27,295 bases of DNA from the NCBI GenBank assembly GCA_035480575.1, contig DATIHR010000025.1, forward strand, positions 1 through 27,295, written 5' to 3'. Both the position numbers and the translations under genes were made by a program. The notes beneath the pieces were generated by a model. The model ran no database searches, was not told the DNA's origin, and saw only the letters and a list, made by a program, of their open reading frames with translations. Numbering within the stretch: the stretch's first letter is position 1; the number at the start of each line of letters is the position of its first letter. Shown here piece after piece: positions 1-7,389 of the stretch. Source of the stretch: PMNU01 sp035480575. Its GTDB lineage: Bacteria; Patescibacteriota; Saccharimonadia; Saccharimonadales; UBA4665.

Positions 1-91
1 AGTACGCCTCCGTCCGCTCCTCGTCCAAATGCGCACTGGGCACTCAAGTGCAGCGCCCTTATGCCCGTGGAACCATGCGCGTAAGCTCTGC

Positions 92-125
92 GTCATTCCG
101 GGCTTGCCCCGGAATTCAATCAAAT
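92..125 (+). repeat. Left inverted copy of the palindromic repeat flanking the GIY-YIG gene
   Basis: The unit begins GTCATTCCGGGCTTG and ends CCGGAATTCAATCAAAT. It is itself a hairpin: ATTCCGGG and CCCCGGAAT pair around a short loop. Its reverse complement recurs at 452-485 with a single mismatch over 34 bases (TTC against TCC). The stop codon of the enclosed nuclease gene (120-122) lies inside this copy, so gene and repeat form one unit. Confidence 0.9.
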
Positions 126-407
126 AATAGATTCGTACAGATCATACCACTTCGGATTAAGTTGATTGATGAGTTGAAGCTTCCATGCTCGCTTCCAGTT
201 TTTTAACTGTTTCTCTCGGGCTATCGCTTCTTCGATAGTCGAATGCTCTTCATACCAGACTAGCATTTTAATACCGTATTTTTTTGTGAACCCTTCTACC
301 ACTCCTTCTTTGTGCTCCCAGATCCTTTTAGGAAGATTGGAAGTTACGCCCGTATACACTGTGCCGTTTATGTGGTTTGCAAGCATGTAGACATATCCGC
401 CTTTCAT
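120..407 (-). CDS. Small GIY-YIG endonuclease (UvrC/URI-type, COG2827-like)
   Basis: A 95-residue single-domain nuclease when started at the ATG at 407-405. The open frame extends upstream to a TTG at 473, but that extension runs into the flanking repeat and does not resemble the family. The GIY motif appears as G-Y-V-Y (residues 4-7) and the YIG motif as V-Y-T-G (17-20). The expected catalytic arginine is R28 in KRIWEHK and the metal-binding glutamate is E65 in AIAREKQLKNW. The family cleaves DNA with a divalent metal; the role of these stand-alone versions is poorly known. No Shine-Dalgarno sequence is visible. The gene sits between inverted copies of a palindromic repeat and ends inside one of them, which suggests it moves with, or acts on, that repeat. 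Family assignment is firm; mobility is inferred. Confidence 0.9.
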   Translation of the reverse strand: MKGGYVYMLANHINGTVYTGVTSNLPKRIWEHKEGVVEGFTKKYGIKMLVWYEEHSTIEEAIAREKQLKNWKRAWKLQLINQLNPKWYDLYESII

Positions 408-451
408 GAACCATGAGGGTACGATACTTTCGTCAAAAAAAGGAACCTTTA

Positions 452-485
452 ATTTGATTGGATTCCGGGGCAAGCCCGGAATGAC
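452..485 (-). repeat. Right inverted copy of the palindromic repeat flanking the GIY-YIG gene
   Basis: Read on the minus strand it begins GTCATTCCGGGCTTG and ends GGAATCCAATCAAAT, matching the 92-125 copy at 33 of 34 positions in opposite orientation. The TTG that could extend the nuclease frame (473) lies in it. The same core recurs inside alaS (12855-13006) and at 27160-27273. Confidence 0.9.
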
Positions 486-495
486 GGTAGAGATT

Positions 496-1467
496 TTACC
501 CCATCACCATATAATCAAACCCAAAAGATTGCCCCGCAGGAGCGGGACTACCCGTACACAGCACAAACCCGGTGGTGGTGCGCGTGACATAGAACGCAAG
601 GCCGCCGGCGCTGGACCCGACGGGCGACACCACGACGTGCGGTGTATTGTTGTACTTCTTACTAAAGGTAACTGTAGCAAAACAACCGGCTGGCGGAGAT
701 GTGCCAGTGTTAATGGCAATGCTGCCGCTGGTATCCGACCCGCTAAGGCTGACCGTGCCACCGCCGCCTACGGCGCCGCCGCGTTCAATGCTGGGGATCG
801 TGCCGCCGGCAATAATGTGCTGTGTTAGGTTAAAGTCGCCATTTATGGTTAGTGCACCAGTTGCGAGGCTGTTGGTTATAATATCGCCGCTAAAGGTGCT
901 GTGGCCGGTAACGTTCAAGCCGTTTTTAAGCGTTAAAACACCCTGTAAGGCCAGTGCACCGGCTACATTCAAGTCTTTTACGTCCGTGTTGCCCAATTTG
1001 GTGGCGCCGGTAACGTTTAGGTCGCCAATGGTTAGTGCGCCGCCAATTTTAAGGGTGCCTGCGACCTCTAGGTTACTGCGTATGAGTACGGCGCCGGCAA
1101 ATACCGAGTTGGCATTAATGGTCAAAACCTGCTTGGGGTTACCTACCGTTACGTCGGTGCTCGCTAGTTGTTTTAAGGCATCTTGTGTCAGGCCGGTAGA
1201 GGCGGTTTCTTGCTGGGCAGATTGGCGGCTCTTGACGGTTATGAATACGACGACCCCGATGGCAATAACGACGATAAAGACGAACAGCACGAGGTAGATG
1301 TTAAAACGATCCCATATTTTTTTTATGGCCGATTGTTTGGCGGGCGCTGGCGCGGCCGGTTGGCCGTTGGTTGCATCGGTAACGTTAGCATTGGCCTTAG
1401 AGCCATCGTCATGCTCTAGGGAATGGATGTCGTTGTTTTTGTCGGACTGAATTTGGGTCGGGTCCAT
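496..1467 (-). CDS. Membrane-anchored beta-helix surface protein with tail-fibre-like C-terminus
   Basis: A 323-residue protein with a polar, Ala/Pro-rich cytoplasmic N-terminus (1-49), one transmembrane segment (about 56-78) and a long extracytoplasmic part. Residues about 110-225 carry short repeats rich in Leu/Ile, Gly and Asn-Val-Thr-Gly (for example LNVTG, LTING), typical of bactofilin-like or stacked beta-helix folds. The last 65 residues (from PPAGCFATVTF to FDYMVMG) resemble the terminal domains of phage tail fibres and bacterial adhesins. It starts at ATG 1467 with AAGGAAT just upstream as Shine-Dalgarno. It is divergent from the secreted protein at 1562. Likely an attachment or surface-structure protein, which would suit an organism living on a host cell, but the ligand is unknown. 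Confidence 0.75.
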   Translation of the reverse strand: MDPTQIQSDKNNDIHSLEHDDGSKANANVTDATNGQPAAPAPAKQSAIKKIWDRFNIYLVLFVFIVVIAIGVVVFITVKSRQSAQQETASTGLTQDALKQLASTDVTVGNPKQVLTINANSVFAGAVLIRSNLEVAGTLKIGGALTIGDLNVTGATKLGNTDVKDLNVAGALALQGVLTLKNGLNVTGHSTFSGDIITNSLATGALTINGDFNLTQHIIAGGTIPSIERGGAVGGGGTVSLSGSDTSGSIAINTGTSPPAGCFATVTFSKKYNNTPHVVVSPVGSSAGGLAFYVTRTTTGFVLCTGSPAPAGQSFGFDYMVMG

Positions 1468-1561
1468 AAAATTCCTTAAGTATATTCTAGCCTAGACATA
1501 AGCGAATAGCTACGACGATAAACTGATTGTGCTTGGCAACAGTTTATAAGAGAATAAAGGC

Positions 1562-2323
1562 ATGAGAAGGCGACAGTTGGTTGTGACGCTTAGTGCGGCG
1601 ATTGCCGCATGTGTTATGGCGTGTAGCCCGCTAACGTATGCGCAGCAGCAGCCGCAATCGTCATCCGGCAATTATCAGGTAGACCGGGTGTTTATGGGCG
1701 CTGGTGGCGAATTAAACGCGTGCTCAAGCGGCGGGACGGGCTATTGCGCCAAGCAGTCTGCTGGCGAAATAGCAGCCGGCAATCTTGCGGGTACGTTGTT
1801 TAGAGCGAACGCGGGCTTTAATGTGGAGCGTGAACCATATATTGCGTTTAGTGTTGCGAGCAGTACGACGGATCTCGGCTATCTGAGCCAATTTGGTACG
1901 GCATATACATCGGGCACCTTCGCGGTTAAGACATACCTGTCGCAAGGGTATGTAGTGCAAGTGGTATCCGATCCACCCACAAATGTTACGGGTGGCCACC
2001 AGATTACTCCTATGACAACAGCTGGTGGCCCGAGCCCGGGTACCGAGCAATTCGGTATGAATCTGGCGTCAAACACGCTGCCTGCCACGTTCGGCGCCGA
2101 CCCTGTCCAGGTACCTGATAATACCTTTAGCTTTGGCACAGTCGCAGCGGGATACGACACGACTAATACGTACAAATACAATAAGGGCGACACGGTAGCA
2201 AGCTCTACAAAAAGTTCTGGCGAAACCGACTATACAGTTTCGTTTATATACGATATTGGCCAGATGACCCCAGATGGTACCTATGTATTTAATGGCGTCT
2301 TTGTTGCGACATCTACATTCTAA
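1562..2323 (+). CDS. Secreted WxL-like surface protein (short paralogue)
   Basis: A 253-residue exported protein with signal peptide at about 1-27 (cleavage after PLTYA). A Cys at 21 in V-M-A-C could instead serve as an imperfect lipobox. The C-terminal half matches the protein at 4326: both contain F-G-[MF]-N-L-[AV]-S-N-T-x-P, then Y-N-[KS]-G-D, then YTVS[FY]I, and end in P-[DG]-G-x-Y followed by a hydrophobic strand and a terminal Phe. That ending resembles the end of a Gram-positive WxL domain (G-Y plus a TLTWxL strand) without the Trp. AAAGG lies one base before the ATG, too close to be an ideal Shine-Dalgarno. It is probably a cell-surface protein working with the DUF916-like protein at 5451. 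The family link is inferred from motifs. Confidence 0.65.
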   Translation: MRRRQLVVTLSAAIAACVMACSPLTYAQQQPQSSSGNYQVDRVFMGAGGELNACSSGGTGYCAKQSAGEIAAGNLAGTLFRANAGFNVEREPYIAFSVASSTTDLGYLSQFGTAYTSGTFAVKTYLSQGYVVQVVSDPPTNVTGGHQITPMTTAGGPSPGTEQFGMNLASNTLPATFGADPVQVPDNTFSFGTVAAGYDTTNTYKYNKGDTVASSTKSSGETDYTVSFIYDIGQMTPDGTYVFNGVFVATSTF

Positions 2324-2352
2324 GTGTCTGCATGCGTGCTATTTGAGGGGTT

Positions 2353-2916
2353 TTATTGCATCATGCGCGGAAGGCGCAAGCCATAGGGCTGTAGCTCGCG
2401 GGCCAAACGGCGGTATTGTAGTGCGAATGGCGCTTCGCCTGAGAGTATGATGACGTTTTCATTTTGATCTGGCTTTTCGAACATCTGGACATACTGCATA
2501 AATACCGCAGGTGGCAGTACGCGTGCTACGGGCCCTGCAACGCCGCTATCTCGGACCTTACCTGCTCGCTCCATAGCAAGCCGTCCGGGTACTTGTATCC
2601 ATAGGCCAATAGTGGGCACGCCCAGTTTTTCGCCCAAAGCTGCGACGCCGGCGCGCTGTGCATAGGCGTTCGTGGCGGCGTCATATATAACGGATCTGCC
2701 GCTACGAATGCCTTCAGCGGCTCTGTACTGCATTTCTTGGTGTACGGCTTGTCGCTCGGCAGGCGAAAAGGTAGGAAAGCGAAACAGCTCCAGCCCTACC
2801 TTATCGGCACGCAGATGTATACCGCCAAGCCAGAAGCTTAGGGCGGAGGCGACGGTCGTTTTGCCTGCTCCCGGATAGCCTACGGTATAAAAAAGTACAG
2901 GTTGCATCTTTGGCAT
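2353..2916 (-). CDS. Predicted P-loop kinase (AAA_33/COG0645-like)
   Basis: A 187-residue protein with Walker A GYPGAGKT at residues 13-20, directly after a hydrophobic beta strand (VLFYTV). Later Y-D-A-A-T-N-A-Y and a following Arg-rich helix match the substrate and lid layout of zeta-toxin or gluconate-kinase-like ATPases that phosphorylate small molecules. The substrate cannot be read from sequence. The frame is open up to a TTG at 2943, but ATG 2916 (or ATG 2907) sits just before the first strand and is preferred. It lies opposite to, and between, surface-protein genes and shows no obvious link with them. Its stop is 29 bases from the convergent stop at 2323, with no clear terminator between. 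Confidence 0.7.
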   Translation of the reverse strand: MPKMQPVLFYTVGYPGAGKTTVASALSFWLGGIHLRADKVGLELFRFPTFSPAERQAVHQEMQYRAAEGIRSGRSVIYDAATNAYAQRAGVAALGEKLGVPTIGLWIQVPGRLAMERAGKVRDSGVAGPVARVLPPAVFMQYVQMFEKPDQNENVIILSGEAPFALQYRRLARELQPYGLRLPRMMQ

Positions 2917-3044
2917 AGTAGTGTAGTCCGTATAATTTCTCAACCAGAGTTATGACACCAATGGTAAAACGGCAATGAGTGCGCAGTGTGTTTTATTAGG
3001 GTAAACTTGTGGATAAACATATTGCATGTGTTAACGTAAGCGTG

Positions 3045-3072
3045 TTACTCTTCTAGCTAGTAACTGTATAAA
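3045..3072 (+). promoter_or_regulatory. Candidate promoter of the surface-protein cluster
   Basis: TTACTC (3045-3050) and TATAAA (3067-3072) are separated by 16 bases. The ATG at 3093 follows with an AGGA Shine-Dalgarno. The match is moderate. The rest of the 149-base divergent intergenic region (2944-3092) shows no other clear structure. Confidence 0.4.
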
Positions 3073-3092
3073 CAAAAAAACGCAGGAAATAG

Positions 3093-4313
3093 ATGGGTAA
3101 CATGAAGACCAAATTAGTAAGGCTGCAACGCTCTACTCTTTATATTATGGCCGCACTTGCCCTTGCACTTACTGGGGCGGCACAAGGGATATTCTTGCCG
3201 GTGGCTCACGCGTTTCCTACAGGCGGTCAGGTACAGGTACGTTCAATTAAATTGAGCGATTCACGGTCCAACCAAACCTCGGTTACTTACGACGTTAAAT
3301 TTACAACTGCAAGTACATACTCGGTAAAAGGTATTATTGTAGACTTTTGTGACAGTACTAGTACGCCTATTATTGGGGACAGCACGTGTAACACGACGAA
3401 CCTTGGTGGTTTTACTGTTGGCGCTAGCCCAAGCGTAACACTTATAAGCGGCATTACGGCCACCTGGACCGCAAGCTCATTAAACAGTGGCCGAACACTT
3501 AAGCTGGTTAAAGCCGGTGGTGATAGCCTTACGGCTGGCAGCACAGTGGTAGAGTTTACCATTAACGGCGTACACAACCCTAACTTTACCGGCACGTTCT
3601 ACGCTCGGCTTGTAACCTACAGCTCCAACACCGGCGATATTGCAAGCTACGCACCCGGTACGGAAGGTAGCACTGACGCAACGGACTACGGTGGGTTCGC
3701 ACTTTCTACTGCCAACGTTATTAGCATCACGGCTAAGGTTCAGGAAACAATGACATTCTGTGTATCGGGCGTGGCCCCAGGTCCGAACTGTGGCCAGACG
3801 GGTACAGCGGTGACGGTGCCTACGCTAACAATTGGACACGGCGCGAACACGATATTGGACAGTACGGCAATTGACACGTCGCAAGCGTTCACGCAGCTAT
3901 CTACCAACGCCAACGGAGGCGCGGTCATACGCATGAGAAATACCGCAGCTTCGGGAGGATTGAACTCGGGAACTAACTCCATACCGGCGGCGAACAGTGG
4001 TGGTAACACACCGGCTGCCTTTACGGCGGGAGTTGCAAACTTTGGAGTGTTCGTATCGAACGGGTCAGGCGGTACAGGTACCATAACTGCCGACAGCAAC
4101 TATAACGACGGTACATCAACGCACTATGGTATGGACACTACGACTGCGGCTGGCGCAAACGTGCTTGGAACATACGGCGATGCTATCGCCTCGGCATCCG
4201 CCCCGGTTAACAATGTGCAAAACGACCTTACATTTGCGGCAACAGCATCCAACACTACGCCAGCTGGTCTATACACGGCAAATATCATCCTTATCGCAAC
4301 TGGTACGTTCTAG
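3093..4313 (+). CDS. Secreted WxL-like surface protein
   Basis: A 406-residue exported protein with a long signal peptide (about 1-40, ending VAHA). It is the first gene of the surface cluster 3093-7384, with an AGGA Shine-Dalgarno before the ATG. It is a clear paralogue of the next protein. Both have an N-terminal domain with a Cys pair (DFCDS...TCN here, MFCDD...SCN there), then Y-A-R-[LV]-[VL]-T-Y, then a [TL]FCV...C pair, and a C-terminal domain ending P-A-G-L-Y followed by a hydrophobic strand and a terminal Phe. The conserved Cys pairs suggest disulphides outside the cell. The C-terminal layout resembles WxL domains that bind the Gram-positive cell wall, but the tryptophans are absent. 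It is rich in Thr, Ser, Asn and Gly, as is usual for exposed beta proteins. Confidence 0.7.
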   Translation: MGNMKTKLVRLQRSTLYIMAALALALTGAAQGIFLPVAHAFPTGGQVQVRSIKLSDSRSNQTSVTYDVKFTTASTYSVKGIIVDFCDSTSTPIIGDSTCNTTNLGGFTVGASPSVTLISGITATWTASSLNSGRTLKLVKAGGDSLTAGSTVVEFTINGVHNPNFTGTFYARLVTYSSNTGDIASYAPGTEGSTDATDYGGFALSTANVISITAKVQETMTFCVSGVAPGPNCGQTGTAVTVPTLTIGHGANTILDSTAIDTSQAFTQLSTNANGGAVIRMRNTAASGGLNSGTNSIPAANSGGNTPAAFTAGVANFGVFVSNGSGGTGTITADSNYNDGTSTHYGMDTTTAAGANVLGTYGDAIASASAPVNNVQNDLTFAATASNTTPAGLYTANIILIATGTF

Positions 4314-4325
4314 GTTTACGAATGG

Positions 4326-5390
4326 ATGGCTCTCTTTTGCAGTAAACCAGCCCGCTCGAAACTCGGATTGGTTGTTGTAACGATAGTGTTCCTGCTTGGG
4401 TCGGGCCCGTTTGTAGGGGTAGCGAATGCTGCCGAATTACAACCGCGCTCGCTTACTATGGGCAACAATAATGCTGGCGCTACAGACGTTGACTACAGGT
4501 TGCAATTTAAGTTTCCGAATAATGCCACCGTGGGTTCCATACGGCTTATGTTTTGTGACGACAGTGCATTGCTAGGCACGTCGTGTAATCCGCCGGCCGG
4601 TTTTGATGCCACGAATGTATCGATTACATTAGAGCTCGGTGCGGTTGGATTCAGTGTCCACCCTAGTTCGACGGCAAACGAAATTGTGCTGGGCCGTCCC
4701 CCCGCTCCGGTATCGGCAGGTACGACCGGAGTCTATGACTTTACACTTATTACAAACCCGGCAAATCCAGGCCCAATGTACGCACGTGTTCTTACGTACC
4801 CAACAAGCGATGGCACGGGCGCATACACCGACGGTGGCGGCCTGGCGCTGTACATTACTAATAATGCTACTGTCACTGCCGAGGTGCCGCCATACCTACT
4901 GTTTTGTGTGGGCGAAAGTATAGCCAACTTTGATTGCAACACCGCCACCGAAGCGTTCACGGACCTCGGCATATTAACCACCACTGTTACTAGTGCGGCT
5001 CAAAGCCAGATTGTCATCGCTACAAACGCCGAAAACGGGTATAGTATGTGGGCTATTGGCGGCACGATGACATCTGGCAGTAACTCTATCGCGGCTATGA
5101 GCGCCGGTGGTGCTTCGGTAAAGGGGACGGCCCAGTTCGGGTTTAACCTCGTGTCAAACACCTCTCCGGTTGTCGGACAAGGGCCAACAGGCCCCGGCGC
5201 AGGTGCACCGACTGGACCGTATGCGGTTCCCAATGTATTCCGCTATAACTCGGGCGATATTTTGGCTACCAGCCCGGTGCCCGACGACTACCGTAAATAT
5301 ACGGTCAGCTACATTGTAAATATACCGGCAAACCAGCCTGGCGGCGTGTATTCTACGACGCTTACGTACATAACGCTCGCTAACTTTTAG
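4326..5390 (+). CDS. Secreted WxL-like surface protein, paralogue of the preceding gene
   Basis: A 354-residue protein with signal peptide about 1-35 (ending VANA). It begins 12 bases after the previous stop, so the two are co-transcribed; no good Shine-Dalgarno is visible. Domain order matches its neighbour: an N-terminal beta domain with a Cys pair (about 75-92), Y-A-R-V-L-T-Y, a second Cys pair (LFCVGESIANFDC) and a C-terminal domain containing A-Q-F-G-F-N-L-V-S-N-T, Y-N-S-G-D and the ending P-G-G-V-Y-S-T-T-L-T-Y. That ending is closest to the WxL consensus G-Y-x-x-x-L-T-W-x-L, with Tyr in place of Trp. A Gly/Pro loop (VGQGPTGPGAGAPTGP) lies at about residues 275-300. A surface structural or adhesin role is likely. 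Confidence 0.7.
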   Translation: MALFCSKPARSKLGLVVVTIVFLLGSGPFVGVANAAELQPRSLTMGNNNAGATDVDYRLQFKFPNNATVGSIRLMFCDDSALLGTSCNPPAGFDATNVSITLELGAVGFSVHPSSTANEIVLGRPPAPVSAGTTGVYDFTLITNPANPGPMYARVLTYPTSDGTGAYTDGGGLALYITNNATVTAEVPPYLLFCVGESIANFDCNTATEAFTDLGILTTTVTSAAQSQIVIATNAENGYSMWAIGGTMTSGSNSIAAMSAGGASVKGTAQFGFNLVSNTSPVVGQGPTGPGAGAPTGPYAVPNVFRYNSGDILATSPVPDDYRKYTVSYIVNIPANQPGGVYSTTLTYITLANF

Positions 5391-5450
5391 GGACTATGCA
5401 GCTATGCCCCATTCTGTTACCATAAGTGAAAACACTAAGTGAGGGAATTA

Positions 5451-6470
5451 ATGATCGGACGCAGAATCTTGACCGCAGTTGTGCTGGTTATGATTACGGC
5501 GACGACTGTACTTGGCAGTAGCTTTGATAGTGGTCGCGTATTCGCGCAGCAGCGTTCACAGGTTGGCAGCGGCAACGCCTTAAAGGTTGCGCCAGTGCGC
5601 AACGATTTCACATTGGACCCCGGGACCACGAAGACGTTCGAGGTTATTATTACAAACCTTACTAGTGTCTCCGCCCGTTTACATCCCGCTGTTAACGACT
5701 TCATTGCCAGTGGCGACGAAACGGGCACGCCAAGCATTATTCTAGACGAAGATAAGTACGCCCCGTCGCATAGCCTAAAACAGTTTGTGTCACCCCTGCA
5801 GGACTTTACCCTAAAGGCCGGCGAAGAGCGTAACATAAAGGTTACTATTAACATTCCGCAAGATGCTGCTGGCGGCGGTTATTACGGTGCGGTACGGTTC
5901 TCGCCAGCGGCTGCCACAGGATCCGCAGACAAAAACGTTAACCTGGCGGCAAGTGTTGGTTCGCTTGTGCTGCTTAAGGTGAATGGCGAGATTACTGAGA
6001 ATGCGGTTATTAAAAGTTTTGATGTTCGCAAGAAAGACAAACCTGGCTCGTTCTTTATGAACAACAAAGATTTAAGGGGTGTCGTACGCTTCCAGAACGA
6101 TGGTAACGTACAAGTAGAGCCATTCGGTACGGTAACGCTGAAGCGTTTTGGTAAAAAGGTCAATACGGTACAAGTAAACGATAATAGCGACGGTCAGCGC
6201 GGGAGCGTGCTGCCAGAGAGTATTCGTCGTTTTGACATTCCCCTTACGAACCTCAGTTCGTTCGGTAAGTACACACTGGAAGGCAACTTTGGGTACGGCA
6301 GTACCGGCCAGTTGCTTACGGCTAAGACGACATTTTATGTAATACCGCTATTTATTATTTTGCTTTGCATTGCGCTGTTTTTTGTAATCGTATTCCTGGT
6401 CTTTGGATTACCACGCATGATCCGCGCCTACAACCGCCGTATTATCCGCAAGGCTAGTCGCCGCCGCTAA
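5451..6470 (+). CDS. DUF916-like membrane-anchored surface protein
   Basis: A 339-residue protein with signal peptide about 1-32 (ending VFA), two extracellular immunoglobulin-like beta domains (about 43-155 and 175-290), a C-terminal transmembrane helix (about 296-320) and a short Arg/Lys-rich cytoplasmic tail. Residues 43-155 (ALKVAPVRNDFTLDPG, then VIITNLTS, then VTINIPQDAAGGGYYGAVRF) fit the DUF916 domain that binds peptidoglycan or WxL partners in Gram-positive csc clusters. This single-pass architecture is that of those proteins. The start at ATG 5451 is chosen for its GAGGGA Shine-Dalgarno (5441-5446); a GTG lies 12 bases upstream. It sits directly downstream of two WxL-like proteins, as in csc operons, which supports a shared surface complex. 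Confidence 0.72.
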   Translation: MIGRRILTAVVLVMITATTVLGSSFDSGRVFAQQRSQVGSGNALKVAPVRNDFTLDPGTTKTFEVIITNLTSVSARLHPAVNDFIASGDETGTPSIILDEDKYAPSHSLKQFVSPLQDFTLKAGEERNIKVTINIPQDAAGGGYYGAVRFSPAAATGSADKNVNLAASVGSLVLLKVNGEITENAVIKSFDVRKKDKPGSFFMNNKDLRGVVRFQNDGNVQVEPFGTVTLKRFGKKVNTVQVNDNSDGQRGSVLPESIRRFDIPLTNLSSFGKYTLEGNFGYGSTGQLLTAKTTFYVIPLFIILLCIALFFVIVFLVFGLPRMIRAYNRRIIRKASRRR

Positions 6471-6493
6471 GGTAAATAATGGGGGGTGCTGCT

Positions 6494-7384
6494 ATGTTTA
6501 AACGGCTCGCCCGCATAAGCGTCGCGATTGTCGCTTGTGCTACGTTATACGCTGCTGCGCCTGCCTACGCTGCTGCGCCTCCCGCGCCAAACCCGCAAAC
6601 AGGGTCTGCCGGTTTGCAGGGCACCGTGCCAACACCAGCACCTACAACGGCCGCAACAATTACAACGCCGCGTACCGGCCAAACATTTACCAGTATGCCC
6701 ATTACCGTAGGCGGGCTGTGTACAGACGGTTTACTTGTTAAAATATTTGCCAATAACGTGTTTATTGGTTCGGTCATGTGCGATAAGGGCAGCTATACAG
6801 TGCAGGTGTCGCTGCTAGATGGCCGGAACGACCTTGTTGCCCGCCAGTTCGATAACCTTGACCAGCCTGGTCCGGACAGCAATATCGTAACGGTAACATA
6901 CGCGAATAATCAGTTTGCCACTAGCGGCATCCCTCTCCTGACATTAAGCAGTATCTATGCCCGTCGCGGCGCTAACCCCGGCGAGCAACTCATTTGGCCT
7001 ATGAGCATTAACGGCGGCACAGCGCCATATGCTGTTAGCGTAGACTGGGGTGATGGTACACAGCCAACGCTGTACAGCGAGCCGTTCGCTGGTAGTTTTG
7101 ATACAAGCCATGTATACAAATCGCCTGGCACGTATGTCGTTATCGTAAAGGCGACCGATAAAAATGGCCAGACAGCCTTTTTGCAGCTTGTAGGCCAGGC
7201 TAACGGTGCAGTTACGCAATCAGGCCGTGAGGACAACGGCAAGAGCGGTACACAGGTAATTGTGCGGGTTATATGGGTTCCAGCGGCGTTGTTAATACCG
7301 CTGATTATTCTGGCGTTTTGGTTGGGCAGACGATACGAGCTATCGGTGCTCCGCAAGCGTCTGGAACGCCAGCAGGGCAAGTAA
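6494..7384 (+). CDS. PKD-domain membrane-anchored surface protein
   Basis: A 296-residue protein with signal peptide about 1-27 (ending AYAAA), a Pro/Thr/Ala-rich stretch (28-58), an Ig-like domain (59-137) with a Cys pair at C76 and C96, a PKD domain (about 148-235) and a transmembrane helix (about 259-277) followed by a basic tail. The PKD signature is clear: V-D-W-G-D-G-T at 183-189 and HVYKSPGTYVVIVKATDKNG at 206-225. PKD domains mediate surface or polysaccharide binding. ATG 6494 has a G-run Shine-Dalgarno (6481-6486); ATG 6479 is an alternative. It is the last gene of the surface operon, and its stop is 5 bases from the convergent stop of the next gene. It probably completes the WxL/DUF916-like complex. 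Confidence 0.75.
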   Translation: MFKRLARISVAIVACATLYAAAPAYAAAPPAPNPQTGSAGLQGTVPTPAPTTAATITTPRTGQTFTSMPITVGGLCTDGLLVKIFANNVFIGSVMCDKGSYTVQVSLLDGRNDLVARQFDNLDQPGPDSNIVTVTYANNQFATSGIPLLTLSSIYARRGANPGEQLIWPMSINGGTAPYAVSVDWGDGTQPTLYSEPFAGSFDTSHVYKSPGTYVVIVKATDKNGQTAFLQLVGQANGAVTQSGREDNGKSGTQVIVRVIWVPAALLIPLIILAFWLGRRYELSVLRKRLERQQGK

Positions 7385-7389
7385 AGGGC

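Noticed and set aside
1..84. Open frame ending in TAA at 82-84 that could be the C-terminus of a gene cut by the window edge
   Set aside because: Only 27 codons, all forward frames are open over most of this stretch, and the residues match nothing I know. It is too short to support.
84..493. Target-site duplication outside the GIY-YIG inverted repeats
   Set aside because: The bases outside the two repeats (CTCTGC on the left, GGTAGAG on the right) are not direct repeats. A weak inverted resemblance is more likely part of the repeat unit than a duplication.
406..828. Plus-strand ORF over the GIY-YIG and beta-helix genes
   Set aside because: Low-complexity Arg/Ala-rich shadow of the minus-strand genes, with no motif and no ribosome site.
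1533..1550. TTGGCA and TATAAG upstream of the gene at 1562
   Set aside because: The spacing is only six bases, so they cannot be a -35/-10 pair. A promoter must exist here but is not resolved.
3008..3016. Perfect DnaA box (TTATCCACA on the minus strand) in the 2944-3092 intergenic region
   Set aside because: A single 9-base match is expected by chance about once in five windows of this size. No cluster, AT-rich unwinding element or dnaA/dnaN neighbour supports an origin.
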